DNA from: Cohnella silvisoli
Lineage (GTDB): Bacteria; Bacillota; Bacilli; Paenibacillales; Paenibacillaceae
NCBI RefSeq assembly: GCF_021190915.1
Contig: NZ_JAIOAP010000006.1
Coordinates: forward strand, 1 to 64,000
Direction: 5' to 3'
Length of the DNA: 64,000 nucleotides
The first letter of the stretch is position 1. Each line of letters opens with the position of its first letter. A model generated the notes under the pieces. That model saw nothing but the letters and a program-made list of their open reading frames with translations, was not told where the DNA came from and searched no databases. Position numbers and translations under genes: made by a program. Shown here in pieces: positions 1 to 7,306 of this stretch.

Positions 1-1
1 T

Positions 2-370
2 GAAAAACCTGGCGTCCAAGCGTTCGTAGACAATCATATAGATGGACAGGCTGTGACCGTTTTGGGGCGCGGCAAACTTCACCCCGCTTTGAACCCCATC
101 AAGTGGAAGGTGACCGCGTGGCTGAACAATACGTTTAATGGCATCGGGGCCAAACATTTGCAGGCTTATTTAGACGAGTTTTGTTTCCGGTTGAACTTAA
201 AGCTCCGCCATACCCCGGTCTTCAGCCAACTGCTCCATTGGTGCGCCGTAACACCAACCTTGACTTACAAAGAACTGACCCGCAGCAAACCGGTTCTCAC
301 CGTTCCTTGGGTGGTCTGGGGAAGCAAGGCGAAGTGGAAAGGAAAATGTCTCACCCTATGGAATGCTTGA
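2..370 (+). CDS. IS1595-type (ISXO2-like) transposase, C-terminal part only
   Basis: An open frame runs in from the left window edge without a start codon and ends at 370. Its central part, with HPALNPIKWKVTAWLNN and KHLQAYLDEFCFRLN, resembles the C-terminal region of ISXO2-like DDE transposases of the IS1595 family, where a conserved block of this kind (YLDEF.(F/Y)R.N) precedes the end of the catalytic fold. The frame continues about 65 residues past that block, longer and more basic than usual, so the end may be frameshifted or fused to flanking DNA. Whether the element is intact cannot be judged because its 5' part lies outside the window. It is on the plus strand, opposite to the neighbouring pheA operon, as expected for an independent insertion. 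The family call is by motif recognition. Confidence 0.65.
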   Translation, partial: EKPGVQAFVDNHIDGQAVTVLGRGKLHPALNPIKWKVTAWLNNTFNGIGAKHLQAYLDEFCFRLNLKLRHTPVFSQLLHWCAVTPTLTYKELTRSKPVLTVPWVVWGSKAKWKGKCLTLWNA

Positions 371-464
371 TGCTCGGGATACCTGCTTTTTAAGTTGCCG
401 ATAACCCGTTCCGTTCCAATCCATTCCAATTCACGAAACGGCAAACTTATGAATGATACCCGGG

Positions 465-633
465 AATCCGTTGATTGCAACTCCCCACTCAAGTCATGGC
501 ATTCAAATATCCGCTGGTTGGCAAATCCCACTCAAGTCATGACATTCGAAAATCCGTTGATTGCAACTCACTTCTGTCATGGCACTCGAATATCCGCTGA
601 TTTGCAACTTACTTCTGAGGCGAGGGGATAATG
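465..633. repeat. Degenerate tandem repeat, four units of 40-43 bp
   Basis: The block ATCCGYTGRTT recurs at about 466, 509, 552 and 592, giving periods of 43, 43 and 40 bases. Each unit continues with a cytosine/adenine-rich segment; the first three carry a TCATGRCAYTC tail. The units differ by substitutions and small deletions, so this is an old, decaying array. It lies directly behind the transposase remnant and may belong to, or have been captured with, that element. Confidence 0.6.
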
Positions 634-818
634 GTACGTTTTCTCCGAAATGGAACGGAAATTAGGTGTCGGTTTTTCCCTACATTTCCCAGATGAGTAG
701 ATGTCTATAAACTTTCTGATCGCACAAGTGAAAAGGCCGTCATTGGGACGGCGGTATACGTTTGTATCGAGCTATCAGATGAGTATAAGGATCCCAAAAC
801 TTATACTTACTGATAGTT

Positions 819-852
819 TAAAAATCCGATAGCCTTATGGCATGTCGGATTC
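819..852 (-). terminator. Probable terminator of the pheB-hom-thrB-pheA operon
   Basis: On the minus strand, about 28 bases after the pheA stop, AATCCGA pairs with TCGGATT across an inner GCC/GGC stem. A run of Ts (TTTTT) follows. This is the expected layout of an intrinsic terminator. A second, longer hairpin lies further downstream at 769-816 and may act as a back-up. Confidence 0.6.
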
Positions 853-880
853 ATTTGGCAACGATCTTTCGGGTCAAACG

Positions 881-1759
881 TCATTTCCCTTCGAAAGGCA
901 GGCTGGGGTAAGATCCCAGTATGCGAACCTGACATCCGATCGCTTCAATCTCAGCAATGGCGGCAGGCAAGAGTACGGTATCCAACGATAATTCAATATC
1001 GATGTAGAAATAGTAGTTGCCCAGCTTTTTCTTGGTAGGCCGCGATTCAATCTTTGATAAGTTGATGCGACGCCAAGCGAACGCGGACAATACTTGATGG
1101 AGCGCCCCCGGATAATCTTCCGGAAGCGTGATCAGAATGCTTGTCTTCCGCAGAGGGGCATCCTCGTTCTCGTACGGCGTCTTTCCGACCAACAAAAACC
1201 GGGTAAAATTGTTGTCATGGTCGGTAACTCCCGCCTCCAAAATATCAAGCTCCAGATCCGACGCCGCTAAGCGGGTACCTAAAGCCGCCCATCCTTTGCC
1301 GGGATTGTTCTTGACCATCCGAACGCCTTCAGCCGTGCTGCTAAGAGTTTCCAGTTCCGCATGGGGAAGCTTGGAACGGATGAACTGCAAACATTGCGCC
1401 ATTGCCACGGGGTGACTCATGACTTTCGTAATTTTGCTCGGATCCCACTGCCCATTATCGTCCGATAATTCGCTTGCCGATCCGATCAGATTCTGGACAG
1501 AAGGGAAAACCCACTCTGCGCGAATAGGCAAGTCCACTTCATGGACGAGCCAGTCGATATGTAAATTCACAGAGCCGTCTATTGTATTCTCTATCGGGAT
1601 AACTCCCCAATCCGTTTCGCCTTTGGCAGTCAGTTGGAAGACGTCCGCAATCATTTTGCAATACACAAACTCGACGTCCTCGTTCCGGAATAAATAACGT
1701 ACCGCTTCGTCCGATACGGTTCCTTGGGGCAATAGAGCTACGGATTTACGAACGCTCAT
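881..1759 (-). CDS. pheA: Prephenate dehydratase
   Basis: Converts prephenate to phenylpyruvate in phenylalanine biosynthesis; cytosolic. The 292-residue protein has the usual length of the monofunctional enzyme. An N-terminal periplasmic-binding-like catalytic domain spans about residues 5-190 and includes the conserved FTRF motif at 185-188 (the threonine is catalytic in the family). A C-terminal ACT domain covers about 205-285, with the phenylalanine-binding motif ESRP at 238-241, so feedback inhibition by phenylalanine is expected. It is the last gene of the pheB-hom-thrB-pheA group. Its ATG overlaps the thrB stop by four bases (ATGA), implying translational coupling. In B. subtilis pheA follows pheB directly; here hom and thrB lie between them. 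Confidence 0.95.
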   Translation of the reverse strand: MSVRKSVALLPQGTVSDEAVRYLFRNEDVEFVYCKMIADVFQLTAKGETDWGVIPIENTIDGSVNLHIDWLVHEVDLPIRAEWVFPSVQNLIGSASELSDDNGQWDPSKITKVMSHPVAMAQCLQFIRSKLPHAELETLSSTAEGVRMVKNNPGKGWAALGTRLAASDLELDILEAGVTDHDNNFTRFLLVGKTPYENEDAPLRKTSILITLPEDYPGALHQVLSAFAWRRINLSKIESRPTKKKLGNYYFYIDIELSLDTVLLPAAIAEIEAIGCQVRILGSYPSLPFEGK

Positions 1760-2760
1760 GCGCCCACCTCCACTTTCACATTCCTTAATAATCTATGCGG
1801 GTCTTTATCGTAATCAGGATGATTCTCGTCCATGAATAATACTTGCGGCCCATGTAAGCAAGGGTCCAGCCATTGGGTCTTAACCGTTATGCCTTCGCCG
1901 GCCATGACTTCCTGAATGAACGCAACCAATTGCCCATTACGGGAGTGTTCAGACCGGGCAAGGAACAGCAAAGTCGGCCCTGCACCGGAAAGCACCGCCC
2001 CCAGCGCTCCGTGATCGGTCGCCTCGCGAAGAATCCTATCCATGCCCGGAATAAGCGCCGCGCGATAAGGCTGATGCAATCGGTCTCTCATCGCATGGCT
2101 TAATAAGTCCAATCGGCCAGAAGCCAGCGCAGCGGTAAGCAAAGAGCTGTGCGTCACGTTAAACACGGCGTCGCTTAACGTAATTTGCTCCGGCAGCACA
2201 TTGCGTGCCTTCTTCGTCGACAGTTCGAATTCCGGAATCGCCACCAGCACATCCATCCCGGATGGCGGTTCGATGCGGACATACTCCGCCCTTGTCCCGT
2301 CCCAAGCTGCCGCGATAATGCCCCCGAATAAGGATGCGCCAACATTATCGGGATGTTTCTCAAGCGCCGTCGCCATCTGGAATAGTTCGTCATCCGTCAG
2401 AACGTTGCCGATAAGTGAATTTGCAGCAACAAGCGCTCCAACAATAGCCGAGGCGCTGCTGCCAAGCCCTCTGGTTAGGGGAATATCACTGCGAATGCCA
2501 ATATCCAATTCGGGAAGCTCGATTCCCGCTTTATCAAATACGCTTTGGGCCACCACATAGACCAAATTCGTCTTGTCTTGCGATACGCCCTCCAGATTAT
2601 CGCCCACGAGCGTAATTCGGGTCGTCTCCGAAGGTTCCATGCTGATCCAAGCGAATAGAGACAAAGCCATCCCGAGCGAATCGAAGCCCGGACCTAGATT
2701 AGCGGTACTGGCAGGCACTTTAACGATAATTCGTCCGGAAATAGGTTTAGCATTGCGCAT
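1756..2760 (-). CDS. thrB: Homoserine kinase
   Basis: Phosphorylates L-homoserine with ATP, the committed step to threonine; cytosolic GHMP kinase. The 334 residues show the N-terminal VPASTANLGPGFDSLG segment (about 15-30) and the GHMP phosphate-binding loop RGLGSSASA at about 97-105, followed by a C-terminal GHMP domain with the GAGPT motif. Length is slightly above the usual 300 or so residues. It follows hom by 45 bases and overlaps pheA. Threonine synthase (thrC), often between hom and thrB, is absent here and must be encoded elsewhere. Confidence 0.95.
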   Translation of the reverse strand: MRNAKPISGRIIVKVPASTANLGPGFDSLGMALSLFAWISMEPSETTRITLVGDNLEGVSQDKTNLVYVVAQSVFDKAGIELPELDIGIRSDIPLTRGLGSSASAIVGALVAANSLIGNVLTDDELFQMATALEKHPDNVGASLFGGIIAAAWDGTRAEYVRIEPPSGMDVLVAIPEFELSTKKARNVLPEQITLSDAVFNVTHSSLLTAALASGRLDLLSHAMRDRLHQPYRAALIPGMDRILREATDHGALGAVLSGAGPTLLFLARSEHSRNGQLVAFIQEVMAGEGITVKTQWLDPCLHGPQVLFMDENHPDYDKDPHRLLRNVKVEVGA

Positions 2761-2805
2761 ATCAAAGCTCCTTTAATGCCGTAGTCACAATTGAAGAGCG
2801 AAAGA

Positions 2806-4092
2806 TCAGCCTTCTACGCGATAGACGCTTTTGATCTTTCGAACCGCGGATAAGCTTTCAAAAGCTTTCAGCACTTTATTCATTGCCGCCTTGCTGGCAC
2901 CGTGCGTGATAATGATGATCTCCGTGCTCGATATATTCGGCATAGAAGGCTGCATAACGGACTCGATGCTGACATCGAAATCGGAAAATACTTGAGCGAT
3001 TTGCGCCAAAACGCCTGCGCGATCTTCCACATGCAGCAGCAGGAAAAATTTCGAGGCAATCTGTTCGTCCGTTTTCAGCTTTACGACATTGTATGAGAGC
3101 TGTGCCTGCCGTCCGTTTACGCCGAGCTTCATGTTTTTGACTACCGCTACCAAGTCCGCGACGACCGATGTCGCCGTTGGCATCTCGCCAGCCCCCGGAC
3201 CATAGAACATCGTTTCCCCAACCGCCTCGCCATGCACGTAAACGGCATTAAACACACCGTTAACGGAAGCAATCGGATGGCTTTTCTTGATCATGGTCGG
3301 CTGCACGCTCACGCTGATGAAATCATCCTGGCGTTCGGCGATTCCAAGCAGCTTCACTACATAGCCAAGCTGTTTGGCATATTGGATGTCTTCTTGAGTC
3401 ACGTTGCTTATGCCTTTGGTCGTTACATGGTCCAAAGAAACGTTAGCCCGGAATCCGAGCGTCGACAAAATCGTCATTTTGCGCGCCGCATCAAGTCCTT
3501 CTACGTCGGAAGTCGGATCGGATTCCGCATAACCGAGCTCTTGAGCCTCTTTCAGAACATCGCCGTATGCAGCGCCTTCTTGGCTCATTTTCGTCAAAAT
3601 ATAATTGGTCGTCCCATTAACGATACCCATGATTTTCGTAATACGGTCGGATGAGAACCCTTCAATCAACGTGCGAATGATCGGTATACCGCCGGCCACG
3701 CTTGCCTCGTATAATACGTCGCAGCCCTTCTCGCGCGCCTTCTCCAATATTTCCGGGCCGTGCAGCGCCATTAAATCTTTATTGGCTGTTACGATATGTT
3801 TGCCCCGCTCCAGCGCTTCCAGTATATATTCCTTCGTCTGGGCGATTCCGCCCATGACTTCAACGATGACGTCAATATCAGGGTTGCGCACGATTTCCCA
3901 GGGATCTTCCGTAAGCTTGGAAGCCTCAACCGCAATGTTGCGCCCCTTCGTACGATCCTTGACTAGTATCTGAGAAATCGAGATGGGGGAGCCCACCTGG
4001 TTTAACAAATCCTCTTGATGGCCTTCCACGATTCTGACCACACCCGTGCCAACCGTACCTAATCCAAGCAACCCTACTTTTACTGGCTTCAT
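2806..4092 (-). CDS. hom: Homoserine dehydrogenase
   Basis: NAD(P)-dependent reduction of aspartate semialdehyde to homoserine, feeding the threonine and methionine branches. The protein is 428 residues, typical for the Gram-positive single-function enzyme. An N-terminal Rossmann fold has GLLGLGTVGTGV near residues 7-18, the central catalytic domain carries NGTTNYILTKM, and a C-terminal ACT domain (about 345-425) suggests threonine feedback. The ATG at 4092 is chosen because a GGAGG sits eight bases upstream; the frame opens 21 bases earlier without a better ribosome site. Transcribed after the pheB-type gene, 47 bases away. Confidence 0.95.
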   Translation of the reverse strand: MKPVKVGLLGLGTVGTGVVRIVEGHQEDLLNQVGSPISISQILVKDRTKGRNIAVEASKLTEDPWEIVRNPDIDVIVEVMGGIAQTKEYILEALERGKHIVTANKDLMALHGPEILEKAREKGCDVLYEASVAGGIPIIRTLIEGFSSDRITKIMGIVNGTTNYILTKMSQEGAAYGDVLKEAQELGYAESDPTSDVEGLDAARKMTILSTLGFRANVSLDHVTTKGISNVTQEDIQYAKQLGYVVKLLGIAERQDDFISVSVQPTMIKKSHPIASVNGVFNAVYVHGEAVGETMFYGPGAGEMPTATSVVADLVAVVKNMKLGVNGRQAQLSYNVVKLKTDEQIASKFFLLLHVEDRAGVLAQIAQVFSDFDVSIESVMQPSMPNISSTEIIIITHGASKAAMNKVLKAFESLSAVRKIKSVYRVEG

Positions 4093-4139
4093 CTCTTGTT
4101 CCTCCGCTTCCAACAGTCACCCTGCAATTTTAAATTTAA

Positions 4140-4577
4140 TTAACTTCGCCCAACCACGGTCGCCCTTTTGACACCATCTAATGAACGAAGCTTCTCCAGA
4201 AGCTCCGGCAAAGCCCCGTTAATGCGCGAAGTATCCAAGGAAACAACGACGTTGGCCATCCCTTGAAGCGGAATGGACTGCGATATCGTGAGCACGTTTC
4301 CCTCGCCTGCCGCCAGCATTCCCAGAACCTTCGACAGCACGCCTGAACGATGTTCCAAGTCCATCGACAAGGTGGCAATCGTTTCGCGGGAAGCTTGCTC
4401 AAGCGAATACACGCCGTCTTTGTATTTGTAATACGCGCTGCGGCTTAATCCGACCCGTTCCGCGGCTTCATTGATCGTTGCCGCCTCACCCCGTCGCAGC
4501 AGCTCTTTGGCTTGCTCCGTCTTGAGTATGCCTTCCGGCAGCAAGTCCTCGCGGACGACGTAATACCGTTCCGCCAT
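4140..4577 (-). CDS. pheB: ACT-domain regulatory protein, PheB family
   Basis: A small cytosolic protein of 145 residues. It starts MAERYYVVRED, has a predicted helix-turn-helix at about 20-50 (NEAAERVGLSRSAYYKYKD) and a C-terminal ACT domain (about 70-142). Members of this family were named PheB from their position next to pheA; the HTH plus ACT layout fits an amino-acid-responsive transcription regulator rather than an enzyme. The start at 4577 is supported by GGGAGG seven bases upstream; the frame is open for 51 more codons, but the extension overlaps the promoter. First gene of the hom-thrB-pheA group, which it may control. Confidence 0.85.
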   Translation of the reverse strand: MAERYYVVREDLLPEGILKTEQAKELLRRGEAATINEAAERVGLSRSAYYKYKDGVYSLEQASRETIATLSMDLEHRSGVLSKVLGMLAAGEGNVLTISQSIPLQGMANVVVSLDTSRINGALPELLEKLRSLDGVKRATVVGRS

Positions 4578-4620
4578 AATGCGTCCTCCCAGGAAAGACG
4601 AATGTTTGTGTATAGTGGAC

Positions 4621-4649
4621 ATTATATCGAAACGAAAGACAGGCGGCAA
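4621..4649 (-). promoter_or_regulatory. SigA-type promoter of pheB-hom-thrB-pheA
   Basis: On the minus strand TTGCCG (4649-4644), a spacer of exactly 17 bases and a perfect TATAAT (4626-4621). It lies 44 bases upstream of the pheB start at 4577. Confidence 0.7.
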
Positions 4650-4688
4650 TAGGCATGCTTCGCTTTTTAAGAAATTTGTCAGAAATGG

Positions 4689-4717
4689 TTGATACAATGA
4701 ATCGGATGCGATTAAGA
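4689..4717 (+). promoter_or_regulatory. Possible promoter of the HD-GYP gene
   Basis: TTGATA (4689-4694), 17 bases, then TTAAGA (4712-4717) on the plus strand, about 100 bases before the gene. The -35 is good and the -10 only moderate, so this is tentative. Confidence 0.35.
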
Positions 4718-4815
4718 TCGGAGGATTCATTATCGAACCTCAACGGGATACGTCTAGATCGGAATGGGCTGGCCTTCTATTAAGTCGAGACATATTCAAT
4801 TCCAAAGGAGTGTTG

Positions 4816-5757
4816 GTGCTTCCGATGTCTCATAAATTAACAAAAGAAGACCTAAATAAGCTTACAGTTCATGGCATACAATTGGATGAGCATGATGTGG
4901 TACCCCTGACCAGCGAAAAAAAAGCGTTGCAGGCGCTTGAAGAATCCGTTACGACAGTACAGCATATTTTCCAGGAAATCCGCCAGACCGGACAAATTCC
5001 TATCCTCGACATCCGCAATGAAGTGATGCCCGCCATCGTTCAATCGACTGAACAAGCGCAGGTGTTTCCATTGCTTATTTCCATGCAAGCCAAAGATGAT
5101 TATACTTACCGCCATAATATCGCCGTCGGAGCTATCTCTTCCATGCTCGGACGTTGGGTCGGATTACCGGAAAATGAATTAGCCATTCTCACGATCGGCG
5201 CCATCTTGCATGACGTGGGCAAGATGCGCGTACCTGAAACGATTCTTAATAAGACAGATAAACTAACCGACGAAGAATTCGAAATCATGAAAAAACATAC
5301 CCTCTTCGGTTATGACATGATTAAAAACTGTATCGGCCTTTCTCAGCGTTCCGCCCTCATCGCCTTGCAGCATCACGAACGGGAAGACGGTTCGGGTTAT
5401 CCGCTGCGCTTGCGAGGCGAACAAATTGATTATTTAAGTAAAATCGTCGCTATCTCCGATGTATTCCATGCCTTGACGAGCAATCGGGTTTATCGAAACG
5501 CCACTCCTTTCTACGAAATCCTTAGGCAAATGTATATCGGTTCCCTTGGCAACTTCGATTCACAGATTCTGCAAACCTTTACCAGACGCATAATGAATGC
5601 GCTTGTGGGCAGCATGGTTGAATTAACGGACGGCAGAACTGGAAAAGTGGTGCTTATCAATCCGACCGATCCTACACGTCCGTTAATTCAATCGAATGAA
5701 ATCTTTATTGATCTCAGCAAGGAAAATCAAATCCACATGGAACAGATCATTGGATAA
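4816..5757 (+). CDS. HD-GYP domain phosphodiesterase, probable cyclic-di-GMP hydrolase
   Basis: A 313-residue cytosolic protein. The HD-GYP core runs from about residue 90 to 245: YRHN, the metal-binding LHDVGK, the helix KHTLFGYDMI, HHEREDGSGYP (the GYP motif) and a SDVFHALTSNRVYR segment. All hallmark residues are present, so hydrolysis of cyclic di-GMP is the likely activity. The N-terminal 85 residues and the C-terminal tail (about 260-313, possibly a small beta domain) are less specific; no membrane segment or receiver domain is seen. The start is uncertain: an AAAGGAG at 4804-4810 best fits the GTG at 4816, while the ATG at 4825 is 14 bases away. It is the only complete plus-strand gene in this part and is transcribed divergently from pheB. 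Confidence 0.85.
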   Translation: MLPMSHKLTKEDLNKLTVHGIQLDEHDVVPLTSEKKALQALEESVTTVQHIFQEIRQTGQIPILDIRNEVMPAIVQSTEQAQVFPLLISMQAKDDYTYRHNIAVGAISSMLGRWVGLPENELAILTIGAILHDVGKMRVPETILNKTDKLTDEEFEIMKKHTLFGYDMIKNCIGLSQRSALIALQHHEREDGSGYPLRLRGEQIDYLSKIVAISDVFHALTSNRVYRNATPFYEILRQMYIGSLGNFDSQILQTFTRRIMNALVGSMVELTDGRTGKVVLINPTDPTRPLIQSNEIFIDLSKENQIHMEQIIG

Positions 5758-5798
5758 TATTTATCGCGATCGAGCAGCAGGGGGCGGCTAGCCCCCAT
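5758..5798 (+). terminator. Short GC-rich hairpin behind the HD-GYP gene
   Basis: GGGGGC-GGCTA-GCCCCC at about 5780-5796, 22 bases after the stop codon. There is no clear T-run after it on the plus strand, so it would be a weak intrinsic terminator. It abuts the end of the intron maturase remnant on the other strand. Confidence 0.35.
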
Positions 5799-5987
5799 AT
5801 TCCGTAATTTGAAATATCTATCCGACAGGCTCTTTAAGCCATTGGATTTCCAGTGTTGGTTATCCAATGCGCGTTGTAGAATCGGACTACCTGCAATTCG
5901 CCAATACCCTTTATGAGTATGTCCCCATTCAAAGGCTTTGTCCTTAGGCACACCTAGGGATATAAGCCTTTTTATTTTGGTTTTAGG
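5799..5987 (-). pseudogene. ltrA: C-terminal fragment of group II intron reverse transcriptase/maturase
   Basis: About 63 codons stay in frame, including KRLISLGVPKDKAFEWG, HTHKGYWRIAGSPILQRALDN and GLKSLSDRYFKLRN. KGYWRI.SPIL and the final SDRYFKLRN are typical of the extreme C-terminus of intron-encoded maturases. The whole reverse transcriptase, X domain and start are missing; an in-frame TAA lies just upstream of residue 1 of the fragment at about 5990. The frame runs on past FKLRN into unrelated sequence up to 5727. Confidence 0.8.
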
Positions 5988-6402
5988 TTACCAGAGATGA
6001 ATTATGCCCTTCCGATGTCCCCCGTGGATTCACCACTTCAACACCCCACGTACTATGGCTTCTGCTGACTTCTGTACGCTCAGGCTGCTTTTACAATAGG
6101 ATTTACGGAGTTATTCCGCATTCCGTACAGATCTCCCCAGGTAGGAACGTTATCTTTCCCTCCATCTATTCGCCTCATCTACTCTCGTCCGCCTTGGCAG
6201 TATGGACTTCGGCTTGTGTGGCAGCCTCATCCAACGGTCGTTAGCCTTATATGAGGTTTGTGTTCCTCGAACCGGAGGTTTGCCGCCGACTTCCTTCAGA
6301 TTCGACCTCACGGTCGGCCCCCCTTGTCTTAAGCTAGTGGCTACTACTGCCTTCGCCATTCGGGATTTTCACCCTATAGATAACGCCTATGCTGGGCGAC
6401 AC
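5799..6402 (-). mobile_element. Remnant of a group IIC intron with internal deletion
   Basis: Read on the minus strand, the element starts at 6402 with GTGTCGCCCAGC, fitting the GUGYG-type 5' end of group II introns. It continues with segments I recall from the structured 5' domain of the Oceanobacillus iheyensis IIC intron: TCTATAGGGTGA, AATCTGAAGGAAG, CGGCAAACCTCCGGT, GAGGAACAC and CAGAAGTCAGCAGAAG, in the same order. About 415 bases of this RNA part remain. Then, instead of a full reverse transcriptase, only the maturase C-terminus is left (see separate entry), and no domain V or VI hairpin follows before 5758. The intron therefore cannot splice or move. Its 5' end sits directly behind an intrinsic terminator hairpin, the known target preference of class C introns. 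Confidence 0.85.
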
Positions 6403-6438
6403 CACAAGAGAGCTATGGAGTTCACTCCATAGCTCTCT
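6403..6438 (-). terminator. Terminator of the carbohydrate operon and intron target site
   Basis: A perfect 15-bp inverted repeat (arms 6407-6421 and 6424-6438, AGAGAGCTATGGAGT and its complement) lies about 23 bases beyond the end of the oxidoreductase remnant. On the minus strand the stem is followed by TGTG and then by the intron 5' end, so the expected T-run has been interrupted by the intron. Confidence 0.75.
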
Positions 6439-6460
6439 CATGCTACCTATTCACCGGAAT

Positions 6461-7204
6461 CTAACTGTCATTGTTCGCGAGAGCCTGGCGTCCCGCTTCA
6501 ATAAGAGCCATAATTTCCAGTGTCTCTTCCTTGGGAACCGGTGGAATACCCGACTCGTAAAAATTCAGCGTCGCATCGATCATTCGCACAAAAAAATCTG
6601 AGAACTCTCCTATAAACAAGCCTTCCCCGCTGCAAAGCTGCAAATTGGCCTAGAATGGCGCATGATCCATCTGGAGCATGGAAGCCTGACGGCCATCTGC
6701 ATATTCAGTAACAAGCAGCCTGCCTTGATTCGAAGACAGGCTCTTGATTCTCCGCGCTCCCACACCCATCATTGAAACGATCATCTCAAATAGATGCACC
6801 GCATAATTGTCGTAATAACAGGGGCCTGCCGTGGCCATAAACTCAATAGAATCTCTGCTCACCCTGCTGTCCGGATAATCCGCAAGTTCTTTGGAAAAGC
6901 GCAGTGCCGAGCTTGAGAACAACTGCGTGCCGTGTTTTTCAGCCAACTCGAACATCCTGATTCCCGATTGCAAGTCTGGCGAGAACGTCTTGTCGATATA
7001 GATGGGCTTGCCCGACATGAGTGGAATGCGCGCCAGGACTTGATTGGCATCACATCAGCTTGCGGTATCCAGTCCCCTGGCAAATCCGCCTCCGCCCAAG
7101 CAAACGCTAACTCGCAATCCCTTGCCTTATCCCTAATATTTTTCCTGACGATTTACGACGCCGATATTAAGAATTCTGTTATTGCGGTCGGCAGTGGCCT
7201 TCAT
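6461..7204 (-). pseudogene. Gfo/Idh/MocA-family oxidoreductase, disrupted
   Basis: Three pieces in different frames add up to a degraded NAD(P)-dependent sugar or inositol dehydrogenase-like gene. A start at 7204 gives MKATADRNNRILNIGVV, the beginning of the Rossmann strand, and stops after about 24 codons. The middle piece (about 7045-6650) has MSGKPIYIDKTFSPD, a typical Gfo/Idh block containing the conserved GKP-type lysine and later CYYDNYAVHLFEM, where the family has a catalytic-site D..H. The last piece (6643-6461) encodes a C-terminal helix region ending ALIEAGRQALANNDS. Between the first and second piece most of the nucleotide-binding domain (roughly 80 residues) is missing, and a further frame shift or deletion lies near 6645. 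It is the last gene of the carbohydrate operon and no longer functional. Confidence 0.75.
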
Positions 7205-7306
7205 CTCGATGACCTGCTCCATATTCTGGATTCAATTTTGTTAACAGTACGGAAGATGAACCCCATTCGCTTGCCCATATCCGGAACAGCATACCATATT
7301 TCCCGC

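Larger units (their letters stand above)
371..880. other. Non-coding stretch between transposase and pheA
   Basis: No convincing gene is seen in these 510 bases. The stretch holds four degenerate tandem repeats (465-633), a GC-rich hairpin GCCGTC-N5-GACGGC (731-747), a long hairpin with arms beginning CTATCAG and ending CTGATAG (769-816), and the probable pheA terminator (819-852). The right end of the IS should also lie here, but I could not identify its terminal inverted repeat without the left end for comparison. Confidence 0.6.

Noticed and set aside
4140-4730. Longer N-terminus for the PheB-type protein (196 residues)
   Set aside because: The extra 51 codons cover the promoter at 4621-4649, and a good ribosome site supports the internal ATG at 4577.
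5799-6402. Functional group II intron
   Set aside because: Most of the reverse transcriptase and domains V and VI are missing; only a relic remains.
6150-6432. Small open frames on both strands (6150-6359 and 6202-6432)
   Set aside because: They lie inside the structured 5' RNA of the group IIC intron remnant and are explained by it.
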